The notes under the pieces were generated by a model. It made no database searches and was not told the DNA's origin. It saw only the letters and a program-made list of their open reading frames with translations. From NCBI GenBank assembly GCA_028817755.1, contig JAPPPA010000125.1, positions 1 to 14,876 on the forward strand: a stretch of 14,876 nt of DNA, in the 5' to 3' direction. Below, piece after piece: positions 1-5,734 of this stretch. The DNA is from Gammaproteobacteria bacterium (GTDB taxonomy: Bacteria > Pseudomonadota > Gammaproteobacteria > JAPPPA01). Position numbers and translations under genes: made by a program. Numbering within the stretch: position 1 is the first letter of the stretch; every line of letters begins with the position of its first letter.

Positions 1-1
1 G

Positions 2-184
2 GGCAATATCGTATCGATTAAGTTGGAAATACGGCATTGCCGCTGGTTAGGCAGCGATACACTCGTTGCTCAGGCAGTTGACGTCAACAGCGTTAAATAT
101 GATCTATTGCTTGTGAGTGACAATAGTACCGAGCAAGATAGGCACCGCTTGGCCATGTATTACCACTCAGGCGTATTTGAATAG
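2..184 (+). CDS. C-terminal part of a YgfX/CptA-like small inner-membrane protein (5' end outside window)
   Basis: An open frame enters from the left edge and runs 60 codons to a TAG at 182-184. It is read as coding because it stays open and its end has the pattern of YgfX (CptA) proteins: a short beta-rich stretch, then hydrophobic residues followed by Ser-Asp (LLLVSD), a polar stretch and an Arg-Leu pair near the C-terminus (RHRLAMYY). In related gammaproteobacteria a ygfX-like gene, often paired with sdhE, lies tail to tail with nadB, and that supports the call. E. coli YgfX is an inner-membrane protein linked to cytoskeletal proteins and to the SdhE (YgfY) flavinylation factor. The N-terminal membrane segments would lie outside the window. 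The last 25 bases overlap the 3' end of nadB on the other strand. The identity rests on context and a weak pattern, so it is tentative. Confidence 0.5.
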   Translation, partial: GNIVSIKLEIRHCRWLGSDTLVAQAVDVNSVKYDLLLVSDNSTEQDRHRLAMYYHSGVFE

Positions 185-1797
185 CTCGCAGTATTAGCGG
201 GTGTTAAGACCGTTGCGCGTGCACCTGGGCGCTTCTCTGGGTAGTCGCGGTTAAAGTGCAAGCCACGGCTTTCTTTGCGAATCGCGGCGCTTTTCACAAT
301 TAAATCAGCCACTTGCAGCAGGTTTCTCAGCTCAATAAAGTCTGGGCTTACACGATACTTGCTGTAGTAATCCTCAATTTCTTTACGTAATAGGCTGAGG
401 CGGTTTTGAGCGCGCTCAAGGCGGTCGTTACTGCGCACAATGCCAACGTAATCCCACATCAACTTACGTAGCTCATGCCAGTTATGGGAAACAATAACGG
501 CTTCGTCTTCTTCCGAGACTCGGCTGTCATCCCAATGAGGTGCTGGCTTATTACTTTCGTCTAGATCGCGACTCGCAATATTTTTCGCTGCGGCGCGACC
601 GTAGACAATGCACTCCAACAGCGAATTACTCGCCATACGATTAGCCCCGTGCAAGCCGGTACTAGCTGTCTCGCCAACGGCGTATAACTGGGCGAGGTCG
701 GTGCGTCCTTGCAAGTCGGTTAATACGCCTCCACAGGTGTAGTGAGCGGCAGGAACAACTGGCAAGGGCTCTTTGGTCATGTCGAGCCCAAGCTCCATGC
801 AGCGCTCATAGACGCCAGGGAAGTGCTCTTTAATAAAGCTTTCGTCGCGATGAGAAATATCGAGCCAGATGTGCTCAGCGCCACATTTCTTCATTTCTGC
901 ATCAATGGCTCGGGCCACGATGTCTCTTGGTGCTAACTCGGCCTGAGGGTGGTAGCTCTCCATAAATCGCGTGCCATCAGGCAGCAGGAGTTTGCCGCCT
1001 TCGCCACGAATCGCCTCTGTCAGTAAAAAACCGCGTGCAGAAGGGTGGTACAGGCAGGTTGGGTGAAATTGCATAAATTCCATATTGGCAATGCGGCAAC
1101 CGGCGCGCCACGCCATCGCAATGCCGTCACCGGTGGAGCTATGGGGATTGCTAGAGTAGCGATAAACCATGTTGGCACCGCCGCAGGCTAATACGGTAGC
1201 GTTGGCGCTTAGGGTGGTTACATTGCCAGTTTGTTGGTTTAGTAACCAAGCGCCGGCACAGCGTGTCTCTTCGCCTTCGTGATCGACAATAAGGTCAATC
1301 GCGAGGTGATGTTCAAACACTTCAATATTGGGTGCTTGGCGGGTGAGTGCTTCTAGCGTGGTTTCTACGGCTTTGCCAGTGCGGTCTTCCGCATGAATGA
1401 CGCGACGGTGCGAATGTCCACCTTCTCTCGTTAGGTGAAGGCCTTCTGTCTTACTGTTGTTGTCGGCGGTAAAGGGAACGCCTTGATTGATTAGCCAGCG
1501 CACAGCGTCTGGACCTTCTGTTACCGCAAATTTAACAGCCTTTTCTCGGCATAGGCCGTCTCCAGCGGCTAAGGTGTCTTGTATATGGCTGGCCAGACTA
1601 TCGCCTTGGTCCAATACGGCAGAAATGCCGCCTTGCGCATATAGCGTGCTGCCACCGGCTAGTTCGCCTTTTGAAACTACTGCCACACGGAGACTTTGAG
1701 GTAAATGTAGCGCGCAAGTTAATCCCGCAGCTCCGCTACCTAATATCAGCACATCGTGTGAGCTGTTGAAAGATTGGACAGTTGTGTCGGTAGCCAT
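160..1797 (-). CDS. nadB: L-aspartate oxidase
   Basis: FAD-dependent cytoplasmic enzyme that oxidises L-aspartate to iminoaspartate, the first step of de novo NAD synthesis; NadA then uses the product. The 545-residue length fits the family. The N-terminal dinucleotide-binding motif GSGAAGL is at about residues 20-26, followed by the flavoprotein stretch with YAQGG (residues 53-57). The substrate-binding region shows REGGHSHRR (124-132) and HPTCLY (245-250). PRDIVARAI carries Arg291, AAHYTCGG carries His352, and GLHGANRMASNSLLE (381-395) binds FAD. His245, Arg291 and His352 line up with active-site residues known in E. coli NadB. The C-terminal helical domain is complete. The ATG at 1795-1797 gives the standard start. 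The gene is divergent from rpoE, as in Pseudomonas, and its 3' end overlaps the convergent upstream gene by 25 bases. Nothing suggests damage. Confidence 0.97.
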   Translation of the reverse strand: MATDTTVQSFNSSHDVLILGSGAAGLTCALHLPQSLRVAVVSKGELAGGSTLYAQGGISAVLDQGDSLASHIQDTLAAGDGLCREKAVKFAVTEGPDAVRWLINQGVPFTADNNSKTEGLHLTREGGHSHRRVIHAEDRTGKAVETTLEALTRQAPNIEVFEHHLAIDLIVDHEGEETRCAGAWLLNQQTGNVTTLSANATVLACGGANMVYRYSSNPHSSTGDGIAMAWRAGCRIANMEFMQFHPTCLYHPSARGFLLTEAIRGEGGKLLLPDGTRFMESYHPQAELAPRDIVARAIDAEMKKCGAEHIWLDISHRDESFIKEHFPGVYERCMELGLDMTKEPLPVVPAAHYTCGGVLTDLQGRTDLAQLYAVGETASTGLHGANRMASNSLLECIVYGRAAAKNIASRDLDESNKPAPHWDDSRVSEEDEAVIVSHNWHELRKLMWDYVGIVRSNDRLERAQNRLSLLRKEIEDYYSKYRVSPDFIELRNLLQVADLIVKSAAIRKESRGLHFNRDYPEKRPGARATVLTPANTASYSNTPEW

Positions 1798-1848
1798 TTA
1801 CGTAGTTACTTAACGGTGTTAAAAATGTGGATTACAGGTGCTAAAAAG

Positions 1849-1864
1849 CGCGTGTATTCTACCC
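1849..1864 (-). promoter_or_regulatory. Candidate -10 region for nadB
   Basis: Read on the minus strand this is GGGTAGAATACACGCG, with a TAGAAT hexamer (plus-strand 1856-1861) that matches the sigma-70 -10 consensus at five of six positions and is followed by a GC-rich stretch. It lies about 60 bases upstream of the nadB ATG. No convincing -35 hexamer sits 16-18 bases upstream. The core GGTAGAATAC is repeated on the plus strand upstream of lepA (5660-5669). Confidence 0.35.
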
Positions 1865-1896
1865 GTTAAAATAAAACGGTTTTTTGCCTCGCGGCC

Positions 1897-1925
1897 GGAA
1901 CTTTATTGCTAATACCTGCGTCTGA
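1897..1925 (+). promoter_or_regulatory. Sigma-E (AlgU/RpoE)-type promoter of rpoE
   Basis: GGAACTT at 1897-1903 and TCTGA at 1921-1925 are separated by 17 bases. This matches the known RpoE/AlgU consensus (GAACTT, 16-17 bases, TCTGA) exactly in both boxes. Transcription would start near 1931, giving a leader of roughly 37 bases before the first rpoE start codon. The position directly upstream of rpoE implies positive autoregulation, as established for rpoE and algU in E. coli and Pseudomonas. Confidence 0.9.
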
Positions 1926-1954
1926 ACAGCAGTGCTAACAAAATAAGCAATAAA

Positions 1955-1960
1955 AGAGGT
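1955..1960 (+). promoter_or_regulatory. Ribosome binding site for the upstream rpoE start
   Basis: AGAGGT lies 7 bases before the ATG at 1968. A second Shine-Dalgarno-like run, AAAAAGG at 2034-2040, lies 8 bases before an in-frame GTG at 2049. Both starts are therefore plausible and the choice decides whether a 27-residue extension is made. Confidence 0.6.
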
Positions 1961-1967
1961 CGTTATT

Positions 1968-2651
1968 ATGACTGTTGGAGCAAATGTTGCTGCTATGCCT
2001 TCAATGGGTTTTGGGAACCCGCTTGCCACTCGTAAAAAGGGTGCGGCTGTGACCGAAACTGCAAAAAAAGAATTAACTGACGACCTCTTGGTTAAGCGAG
2101 TTCAAGCTGGCGATTCTGCTGCTTTTGACCTGCTTGTTAAGCGCTACCAAAATCGCGTGGTGTCCTTAGTTGGACGCTATATCAATGACTACGAAGAGGC
2201 ATTGGATGTTGCCCAGGAGTCATTTGTGAAAGCTTGGCGAGCAATGGGGAACTTTCGCGGTGATAGCCAGTTTTATACCTGGTTATATCGAATTGCGATT
2301 AACACGGCGAAAAACTTTTTGGCATCGCGTAATCGCCGTGCCTATGACAACCGTATTGATATTCACGACAGTGAAGACCCTTCGCTTGAAGCAAGGATTC
2401 AGGATGTCGATTCACCTGATGCCTTAGCGGAAAGTGGTGAAGTCAAAAGTGCGGTGTTACGAGCCGTAGACGGTTTGCCGGAAGACCTACGCACCGCGAT
2501 TGTGCTGCGTGAAGTTGAAGGCATGAGCTATGACGACATTGCTGAACAAATGGGCTGCCCAATTGGCACCGTGCGTTCACGCCTTTTCCGTGCTCGTGAC
2601 TATATCGAGAAAGAAATTGCTGCTTTGGAAGATGTAGCAGAGACCGTTTAA
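1968..2651 (+). CDS. rpoE: Extracytoplasmic-function sigma factor RpoE (AlgU/AlgT)
   Basis: Alternative sigma factor for the envelope-stress response; it binds core RNA polymerase and reads GAACTT/TCTGA promoters. From the ATG the protein is 227 residues. Homology to E. coli RpoE and Pseudomonas AlgU begins only around residue 36 (LTDDLLVKRVQAGD). Region 2 follows with FRGDSQFYTWLYRIAINTAKN (about 96-116), and region 4 has LPEDLRTAIVLREVEGMSYDDIAEQMGCPIGTVRSRLFRAR (about 171-211), the helix-turn-helix that contacts the -35 box. The family is usually about 190-200 residues. The first 27 residues are Gly/Ala/Met-rich and look unlike the family; the GTG at 2049 would give 200 residues. The gene lies behind its own sigma-E promoter and is followed after 46 bases by rseA. 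Identity is certain; the start is not. Confidence 0.97.
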   Translation: MTVGANVAAMPSMGFGNPLATRKKGAAVTETAKKELTDDLLVKRVQAGDSAAFDLLVKRYQNRVVSLVGRYINDYEEALDVAQESFVKAWRAMGNFRGDSQFYTWLYRIAINTAKNFLASRNRRAYDNRIDIHDSEDPSLEARIQDVDSPDALAESGEVKSAVLRAVDGLPEDLRTAIVLREVEGMSYDDIAEQMGCPIGTVRSRLFRARDYIEKEIAALEDVAETV

Positions 2652-2697
2652 TAAAGTTAGAAGCAGGACGCTTACGCAAAGTATTTAGGTTCAGGAT

Positions 2698-3300
2698 ATG
2701 CGCAGAGATGAACAACTATCAGCCTTAATGGATGACGAGCTCAATAAAGATGAGTTGCGTTTTCTTCTTAAAGGCTTAGAAACGGATACAGAAGGCCGTG
2801 AAAAGTGGCGTCGTTACCACGATATTGGGGATGCCCTACGCGACGAGCCTGAACAGGCCTTAAGCGTTGATCTTTCTGCTCGGGTTATGGCCCAAATTGC
2901 AGAAGAACAGGCTCAAGCTGCAGAAGCAACAAATGAACCAGCGTGGATGAAGCGCGTAGTTAGCTTTGCTGTTGCGGCCTCGGTCGCTACGGTTGCAGTG
3001 TTTGTAGCAAATGATCGTGGCTTAATTGGGGCAAACCAAGGTGCGCATATTGCCGGTACACCAACGGCGGCTGCCGTTGCATCAGCCGATGCCTCTCGCC
3101 AAAGTGATGTGGCCGACTGGCAGCAAGTCTCGCCAGAGGTGCAGGAAAAAATTAATCAATTCCTAGGCACGGAAGATAGCTTTGCTACTGACCCTGACAT
3201 TGCTTCACAGATTCGCCTAGTCGGTCATCGTCAAGACGAAGAGCAAGCTGAGGAAGAGGTTATTGAATCAGAGAGTGATGTGGCTCCACCACAGCAGTAG
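2698..3300 (+). CDS. rseA: Sigma-E anti-sigma factor RseA (MucA)
   Basis: Single-pass inner-membrane protein whose cytoplasmic N-terminus holds RpoE inactive until envelope stress triggers its stepwise proteolysis by DegS- and RseP-type proteases (encoded elsewhere). At 200 residues it has the family layout. The N-terminal anti-sigma domain contains QLSALMDDEL (6-15) and WRRYHDIGDALR (37-48). One transmembrane segment is at about 87-104. An Ala-rich periplasmic linker leads to a C-terminal patch, QEKINQFLGTEDS, followed by IRLVGH, which resembles the end of MucA-type proteins. The tail is acidic and ends in PPQQ. AGG at 2687-2689 is a plausible ribosome site for the ATG at 2698. It follows rpoE by 46 bases and is closed by a strong terminator. 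The usual next gene, rseB/mucB, is absent, so control by RseB must come from elsewhere in the genome or be lacking. Confidence 0.93.
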   Translation: MRRDEQLSALMDDELNKDELRFLLKGLETDTEGREKWRRYHDIGDALRDEPEQALSVDLSARVMAQIAEEQAQAAEATNEPAWMKRVVSFAVAASVATVAVFVANDRGLIGANQGAHIAGTPTAAAVASADASRQSDVADWQQVSPEVQEKINQFLGTEDSFATDPDIASQIRLVGHRQDEEQAEEEVIESESDVAPPQQ

Positions 3301-3320
3301 CTAAGACGCTCCGAAATTGT

Positions 3321-3348
3321 AAAAAGGCCAGCATTGCTGGCCTTTTTT
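3321..3348 (+). terminator. Strong intrinsic terminator after rseA
   Basis: A perfect 12-base inverted repeat (AAAAAGGCCAGC at 3321-3332 and GCTGGCCTTTTT at 3336-3347) with a 3-base ATT loop and a run of six T. The A-run on the 5' side could make it work in both directions, but no gene reads leftward here. It lies 20 bases after the rseA stop and separates rpoE–rseA from rseC–mucD. Confidence 0.92.
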
Positions 3349-3407
3349 ATTTCTGTGTTTTCTATCAAGAGCTTGAAATATAAAGCTTTCGCCCCGATTC
3401 TAATGAC

Positions 3408-3908
3408 ATGATCGAAGAAACCGTACAGTTAGCTGCTATTGAAAGCCCCGAGGCCGTTTGGGTGCGCACTCAGCGCCAATCAACCTGTGGGCAGTGTGCG
3501 ATGAAGTCTGGCTGTGGAACCAAAGTATTGTCCGATTACATTGGCGAAAAGTTGCTAGACGTAAGGGCTTTGGTGTCGCCACAAATCGATATTGCTAGCT
3601 TAACTATTGGTGATCATTTAGTGGTCGGCCTACCAGAGCAACAAATGTTGAAAGGCACCATGGTTAGCTATGGGCTGCCATTGTTTGGACTTTTTTCAGC
3701 AGCCATCCCCTTGGCGCTATTCGGCGCGCCAGATTTAACTGTAGCGCTGGCGAGCATGGCCGGCTTAATGCTGGGGCTAGTAGGCGTGAAAAAATTCGCG
3801 AATAAAATACAGAACTTATCGGATTGGCAGCCCGTCGTATTACGTAAGGCTACCGCTGAACAGCCACTGAAATTTGTGGCTAAGCCGCACAAGCCGGATG
3901 TTTCTTAA
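3408..3908 (+). CDS. rseC: RseC/MucC-family inner-membrane regulator
   Basis: Small inner-membrane protein of the SoxR-reducing/RseC family. In E. coli RseC is a minor positive modulator of sigma-E and is linked to SoxR reduction; its exact biochemistry is poorly known. The 166-residue protein shows the family's N-terminal cysteine cluster CGQCAMKSGC (Cys27, Cys30, Cys36; C-x2-C-x5-C), then a beta-like domain ending in GDHLVVGLPE. Two transmembrane segments follow at about 84-106 and 109-127 as a hairpin, and then a short cytoplasmic tail with W140 QPVVL, also seen in E. coli RseC. The start MIEE aligns with the MIKE start in E. coli. No Shine-Dalgarno sequence is visible before the ATG. It lies downstream of a terminator and 29 bases before mucD, so it needs its own promoter between 3349 and 3407; I could not find a convincing one. 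Confidence 0.92.
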   Translation: MIEETVQLAAIESPEAVWVRTQRQSTCGQCAMKSGCGTKVLSDYIGEKLLDVRALVSPQIDIASLTIGDHLVVGLPEQQMLKGTMVSYGLPLFGLFSAAIPLALFGAPDLTVALASMAGLMLGLVGVKKFANKIQNLSDWQPVVLRKATAEQPLKFVAKPHKPDVS

Positions 3909-3937
3909 ATTTGGATCGAGATACTTAACGAATAACG

Positions 3938-5416
3938 ATGAATCTACACACTAAGACTTCAAATCCTGCATTTCGACTATTCCCTCATGCCGTTCTTAGC
4001 GCATTGCTAACTGTGGCGTTGTTAATGCCGGCTGTTGCTTCGGCAAAGCTGGTAACGGGCTTGCCTGACTTCTCTCAGCTAGTAAATAAAACCAGCCCAG
4101 CGGTGGTGAATATCTCTACCACGCAAATTGTTGAAAACCGTAACCCTTGGATGCGCCAGCGTGGTGAAGGTGGTCAGCAACCAGGTACGCCGTTTGATGA
4201 TTTCTTCCGTCACTTCTTTGGTATGCCGTACGAGGGTGGACCAGAGCCAGAACAAAAAACCAGCTCTCTTGGTTCCGGTTTCATCATTTCAGAAGACGGC
4301 TACATTTTGACAAACCACCATGTTGTGGATGGTGCTGATGAAATCATTGTCAAACTCAATGATCAGCGCGAGCTAGAAGCAGAAATTATTGGTTCTGATC
4401 AGCGTAGTGATGTGGCATTGATCAAAGTAGACGCCAAGGATTTACCTACGGTAAAACTGGGTAACCCTGATGACACCACGCCCGGCCAGTGGGTTGTAGC
4501 GATCGGTTCTCCCTTCGGTTTCGATGCTACCGTCACGGCGGGTATTGTTTCTGCAAAAGGTCGTGTACTGGGGCGTCAGCAATATGTGCCTCTAATTCAG
4601 ACTGATGTAGCCATTAACCCAGGTAACTCTGGTGGTCCACTATTTAATTTAGATGGCGAAGTCATCGGTATTAACTCAATGATCTATAGCCGTTCAGGCG
4701 GTTATATGGGCTTGTCGTTTGCGATCCCAATTGATCTGGCAATGAATGTGGTTGAGCAGCTGCGTGAAGACGGCGCCGTAGCTCGCGGTTGGCTCGGCGT
4801 TTCATTACAGCCGGTTGATCGTGATCTAGCGGAATCATTTGGCCTTGAAAAACCAATGGGTGCGCTGATTAACGAAGTGTTTGCCGACAGCCCAGCCGAT
4901 AAAGCAGGCGTACAACCGGGTGATATTGTGATTCGTTATGACGATAAACCCGTGGGAAGTATCGAAGAGCTGCCACCAATGGTTGGGCAAACTAAAGTTG
5001 GTGACACCGTTAAAGTTGTTGTTGTACGCGATCGCAAAGAGAAAACCTTAAATGTCACCATCGGTCGCTTGAAAGATGATTTGCAAGCGAAGCAGCAGTC
5101 AAAAGATAAAGACTCAGGCCCAGAAATTACCCGTCTCGGCATTATGGCAGGCGATTTAACCCCAGCGCAGCGTGAGCAACTTGAGCTGCCTGATTCTGGT
5201 GTAGTAGTGCAGGGTATTCAGCAAGCCAGCCCCGCGGCGAAAGCAGGTGTGATGGCTGGCGATGTGATTTTGCGTTTTGCAGGCAAAAAGGTCGACTCTC
5301 AAGAGCAGCTGCGAAAACTGGTTGAGGCTGTTCCGCGAGGGCGCTCAGTGCCCGTATTGGTGCTTCGTAATAAGCGAGCGCAATACCTCGCTATAGCGCC
5401 AGCGGATCCTGAGTAA
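3938..5416 (+). CDS. mucD: Periplasmic serine protease/chaperone of the DegP/MucD (HtrA) family
   Basis: Periplasmic quality-control protease that degrades misfolded envelope proteins and, in Pseudomonas, dampens sigma-E activity. At 492 residues it starts with a signal peptide: a basic N-region, a hydrophobic core at about 18-31 and an AVASA site before Lys37. The trypsin-like domain has the complete triad: His128 in TNHHVV, Asp158 in RSDVALIKV and Ser231 in GNSGGPL. Two PDZ domains follow at about 285-375 (start GWLGVSLQ) and 395-487 (with SPAAKAGVMAGDVIL). The segment after the signal peptide has a Gln/Gly-rich loop (residues 74-84) typical of the LA loop. The gene follows rseC by 29 bases and its TAA overlaps the next ATG by one base, so it is translationally coupled to the glutaredoxin-like gene. 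No rseB lies in the cluster. MucD rather than DegS is favoured because it has two PDZ domains and a cleavable signal. Confidence 0.96.
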   Translation: MNLHTKTSNPAFRLFPHAVLSALLTVALLMPAVASAKLVTGLPDFSQLVNKTSPAVVNISTTQIVENRNPWMRQRGEGGQQPGTPFDDFFRHFFGMPYEGGPEPEQKTSSLGSGFIISEDGYILTNHHVVDGADEIIVKLNDQRELEAEIIGSDQRSDVALIKVDAKDLPTVKLGNPDDTTPGQWVVAIGSPFGFDATVTAGIVSAKGRVLGRQQYVPLIQTDVAINPGNSGGPLFNLDGEVIGINSMIYSRSGGYMGLSFAIPIDLAMNVVEQLREDGAVARGWLGVSLQPVDRDLAESFGLEKPMGALINEVFADSPADKAGVQPGDIVIRYDDKPVGSIEELPPMVGQTKVGDTVKVVVVRDRKEKTLNVTIGRLKDDLQAKQQSKDKDSGPEITRLGIMAGDLTPAQREQLELPDSGVVVQGIQQASPAAKAGVMAGDVILRFAGKKVDSQEQLRKLVEAVPRGRSVPVLVLRNKRAQYLAIAPADPE

Positions 5417-5646
5417 TGGCAACGTATCGTTTTTACACAAAGGCCGGTTGTGGCCTTTGTGAGGAAATGCTGGAAGAGGTTCTTGCACTAGGTGTTCCAG
5501 AGTCCGAGCTGGAGTTTGTCGACATCGAACAGCGTCCCGAACTGGCAGCGTTGTATGGCGTGAAAATTCCCGTGATTGAACGCGGCGGCGTTGAGTTGGC
5601 GGCTGGGCGTTTAAACGATCAAAGTCGTGCTGCACTGCGACAGTAG
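5416..5646 (+). CDS. Glutaredoxin-like protein (DUF836 family)
   Basis: A 76-residue thioredoxin-fold protein. It opens with a beta strand (YRFYTKAGC) leading into a redox motif C-G-L-C (Cys12, Cys15). It then has a helix, a second strand FVDIEQ and the cis-proline strand VKIPVIE (Pro52), the minimum set for a glutaredoxin-like fold. The family (glutaredoxin-like, DUF836) is common in gammaproteobacteria, and its substrate is unknown to me. The CGLC motif and short length differ from classical Grx (CPYC). There is no signal peptide, so it should be cytoplasmic. The ATG overlaps the mucD stop by one base (TAATG), giving coupled translation. A hairpin follows 33 bases after its stop. A role in thiol redox control near the cysteine-bearing RseC protein is possible but is only inference from neighbourhood. 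Confidence 0.85.
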   Translation: MATYRFYTKAGCGLCEEMLEEVLALGVPESELEFVDIEQRPELAALYGVKIPVIERGGVELAAGRLNDQSRAALRQ

Positions 5647-5659
5647 AAGACGAGTTTCA

Positions 5660-5674
5660 GGTAGAATACCCGCC
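5660..5674 (+). promoter_or_regulatory. Candidate -10 region upstream of lepA
   Basis: GGTAGAATACCCGCC holds a TAGAAT hexamer (5662-5667), five of six to the sigma-70 -10 consensus, followed by a GC-rich discriminator. The best -35-like hexamer, GCGACA at 5637-5642, is 19 bases upstream, which is long. Transcription would start near 5674, just before the hairpin at 5679-5702. The same core occurs on the minus strand upstream of nadB. Confidence 0.35.
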
Positions 5675-5678
5675 TTAG

Positions 5679-5702
5679 TAAGGCCGCCAGCGGGCGGCCT
5701 TA
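5679..5702 (+). terminator. Hairpin between the glutaredoxin-like gene and lepA, probable terminator
   Basis: AAGGCCGCC (5680-5688) pairs perfectly with GGCGGCCTT (5693-5701) around an AGCG loop, plus an outer T-A pair at 5679/5702. The following TTATTTCTGTTTT is T-rich but broken. It lies 33 bases after the glutaredoxin-like stop and 32 before the lepA start. It most likely ends the rseC–mucD transcript. Because a possible -10 lies just upstream, it could instead form a leader hairpin in lepA mRNA. Confidence 0.72.
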
Positions 5703-5734
5703 TTTCTGTTTTACGAAATTAACTTTGGCGCTCC

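Noticed and set aside
742..936. Forward open frames inside nadB (742-936 and 1487-1699) and many minus-strand frames inside the forward array.
   Set aside because: They lie wholly within well-supported genes, show no recognisable domain, and have compositions expected from the opposite-strand shadow of coding sequence.
1863..1885. CCGTT...AACGG followed by six T looks like an intrinsic terminator on the plus strand.
   Set aside because: The stem has only five base pairs around a 7-base AT loop, no forward gene ends just before it, and it overlaps the putative nadB promoter region.
3369..3403. GAGCTT followed by TCTAA upstream of rseC as a possible sigma-E promoter.
   Set aside because: The spacer is 24 bases instead of 16-17 and both boxes deviate from consensus.
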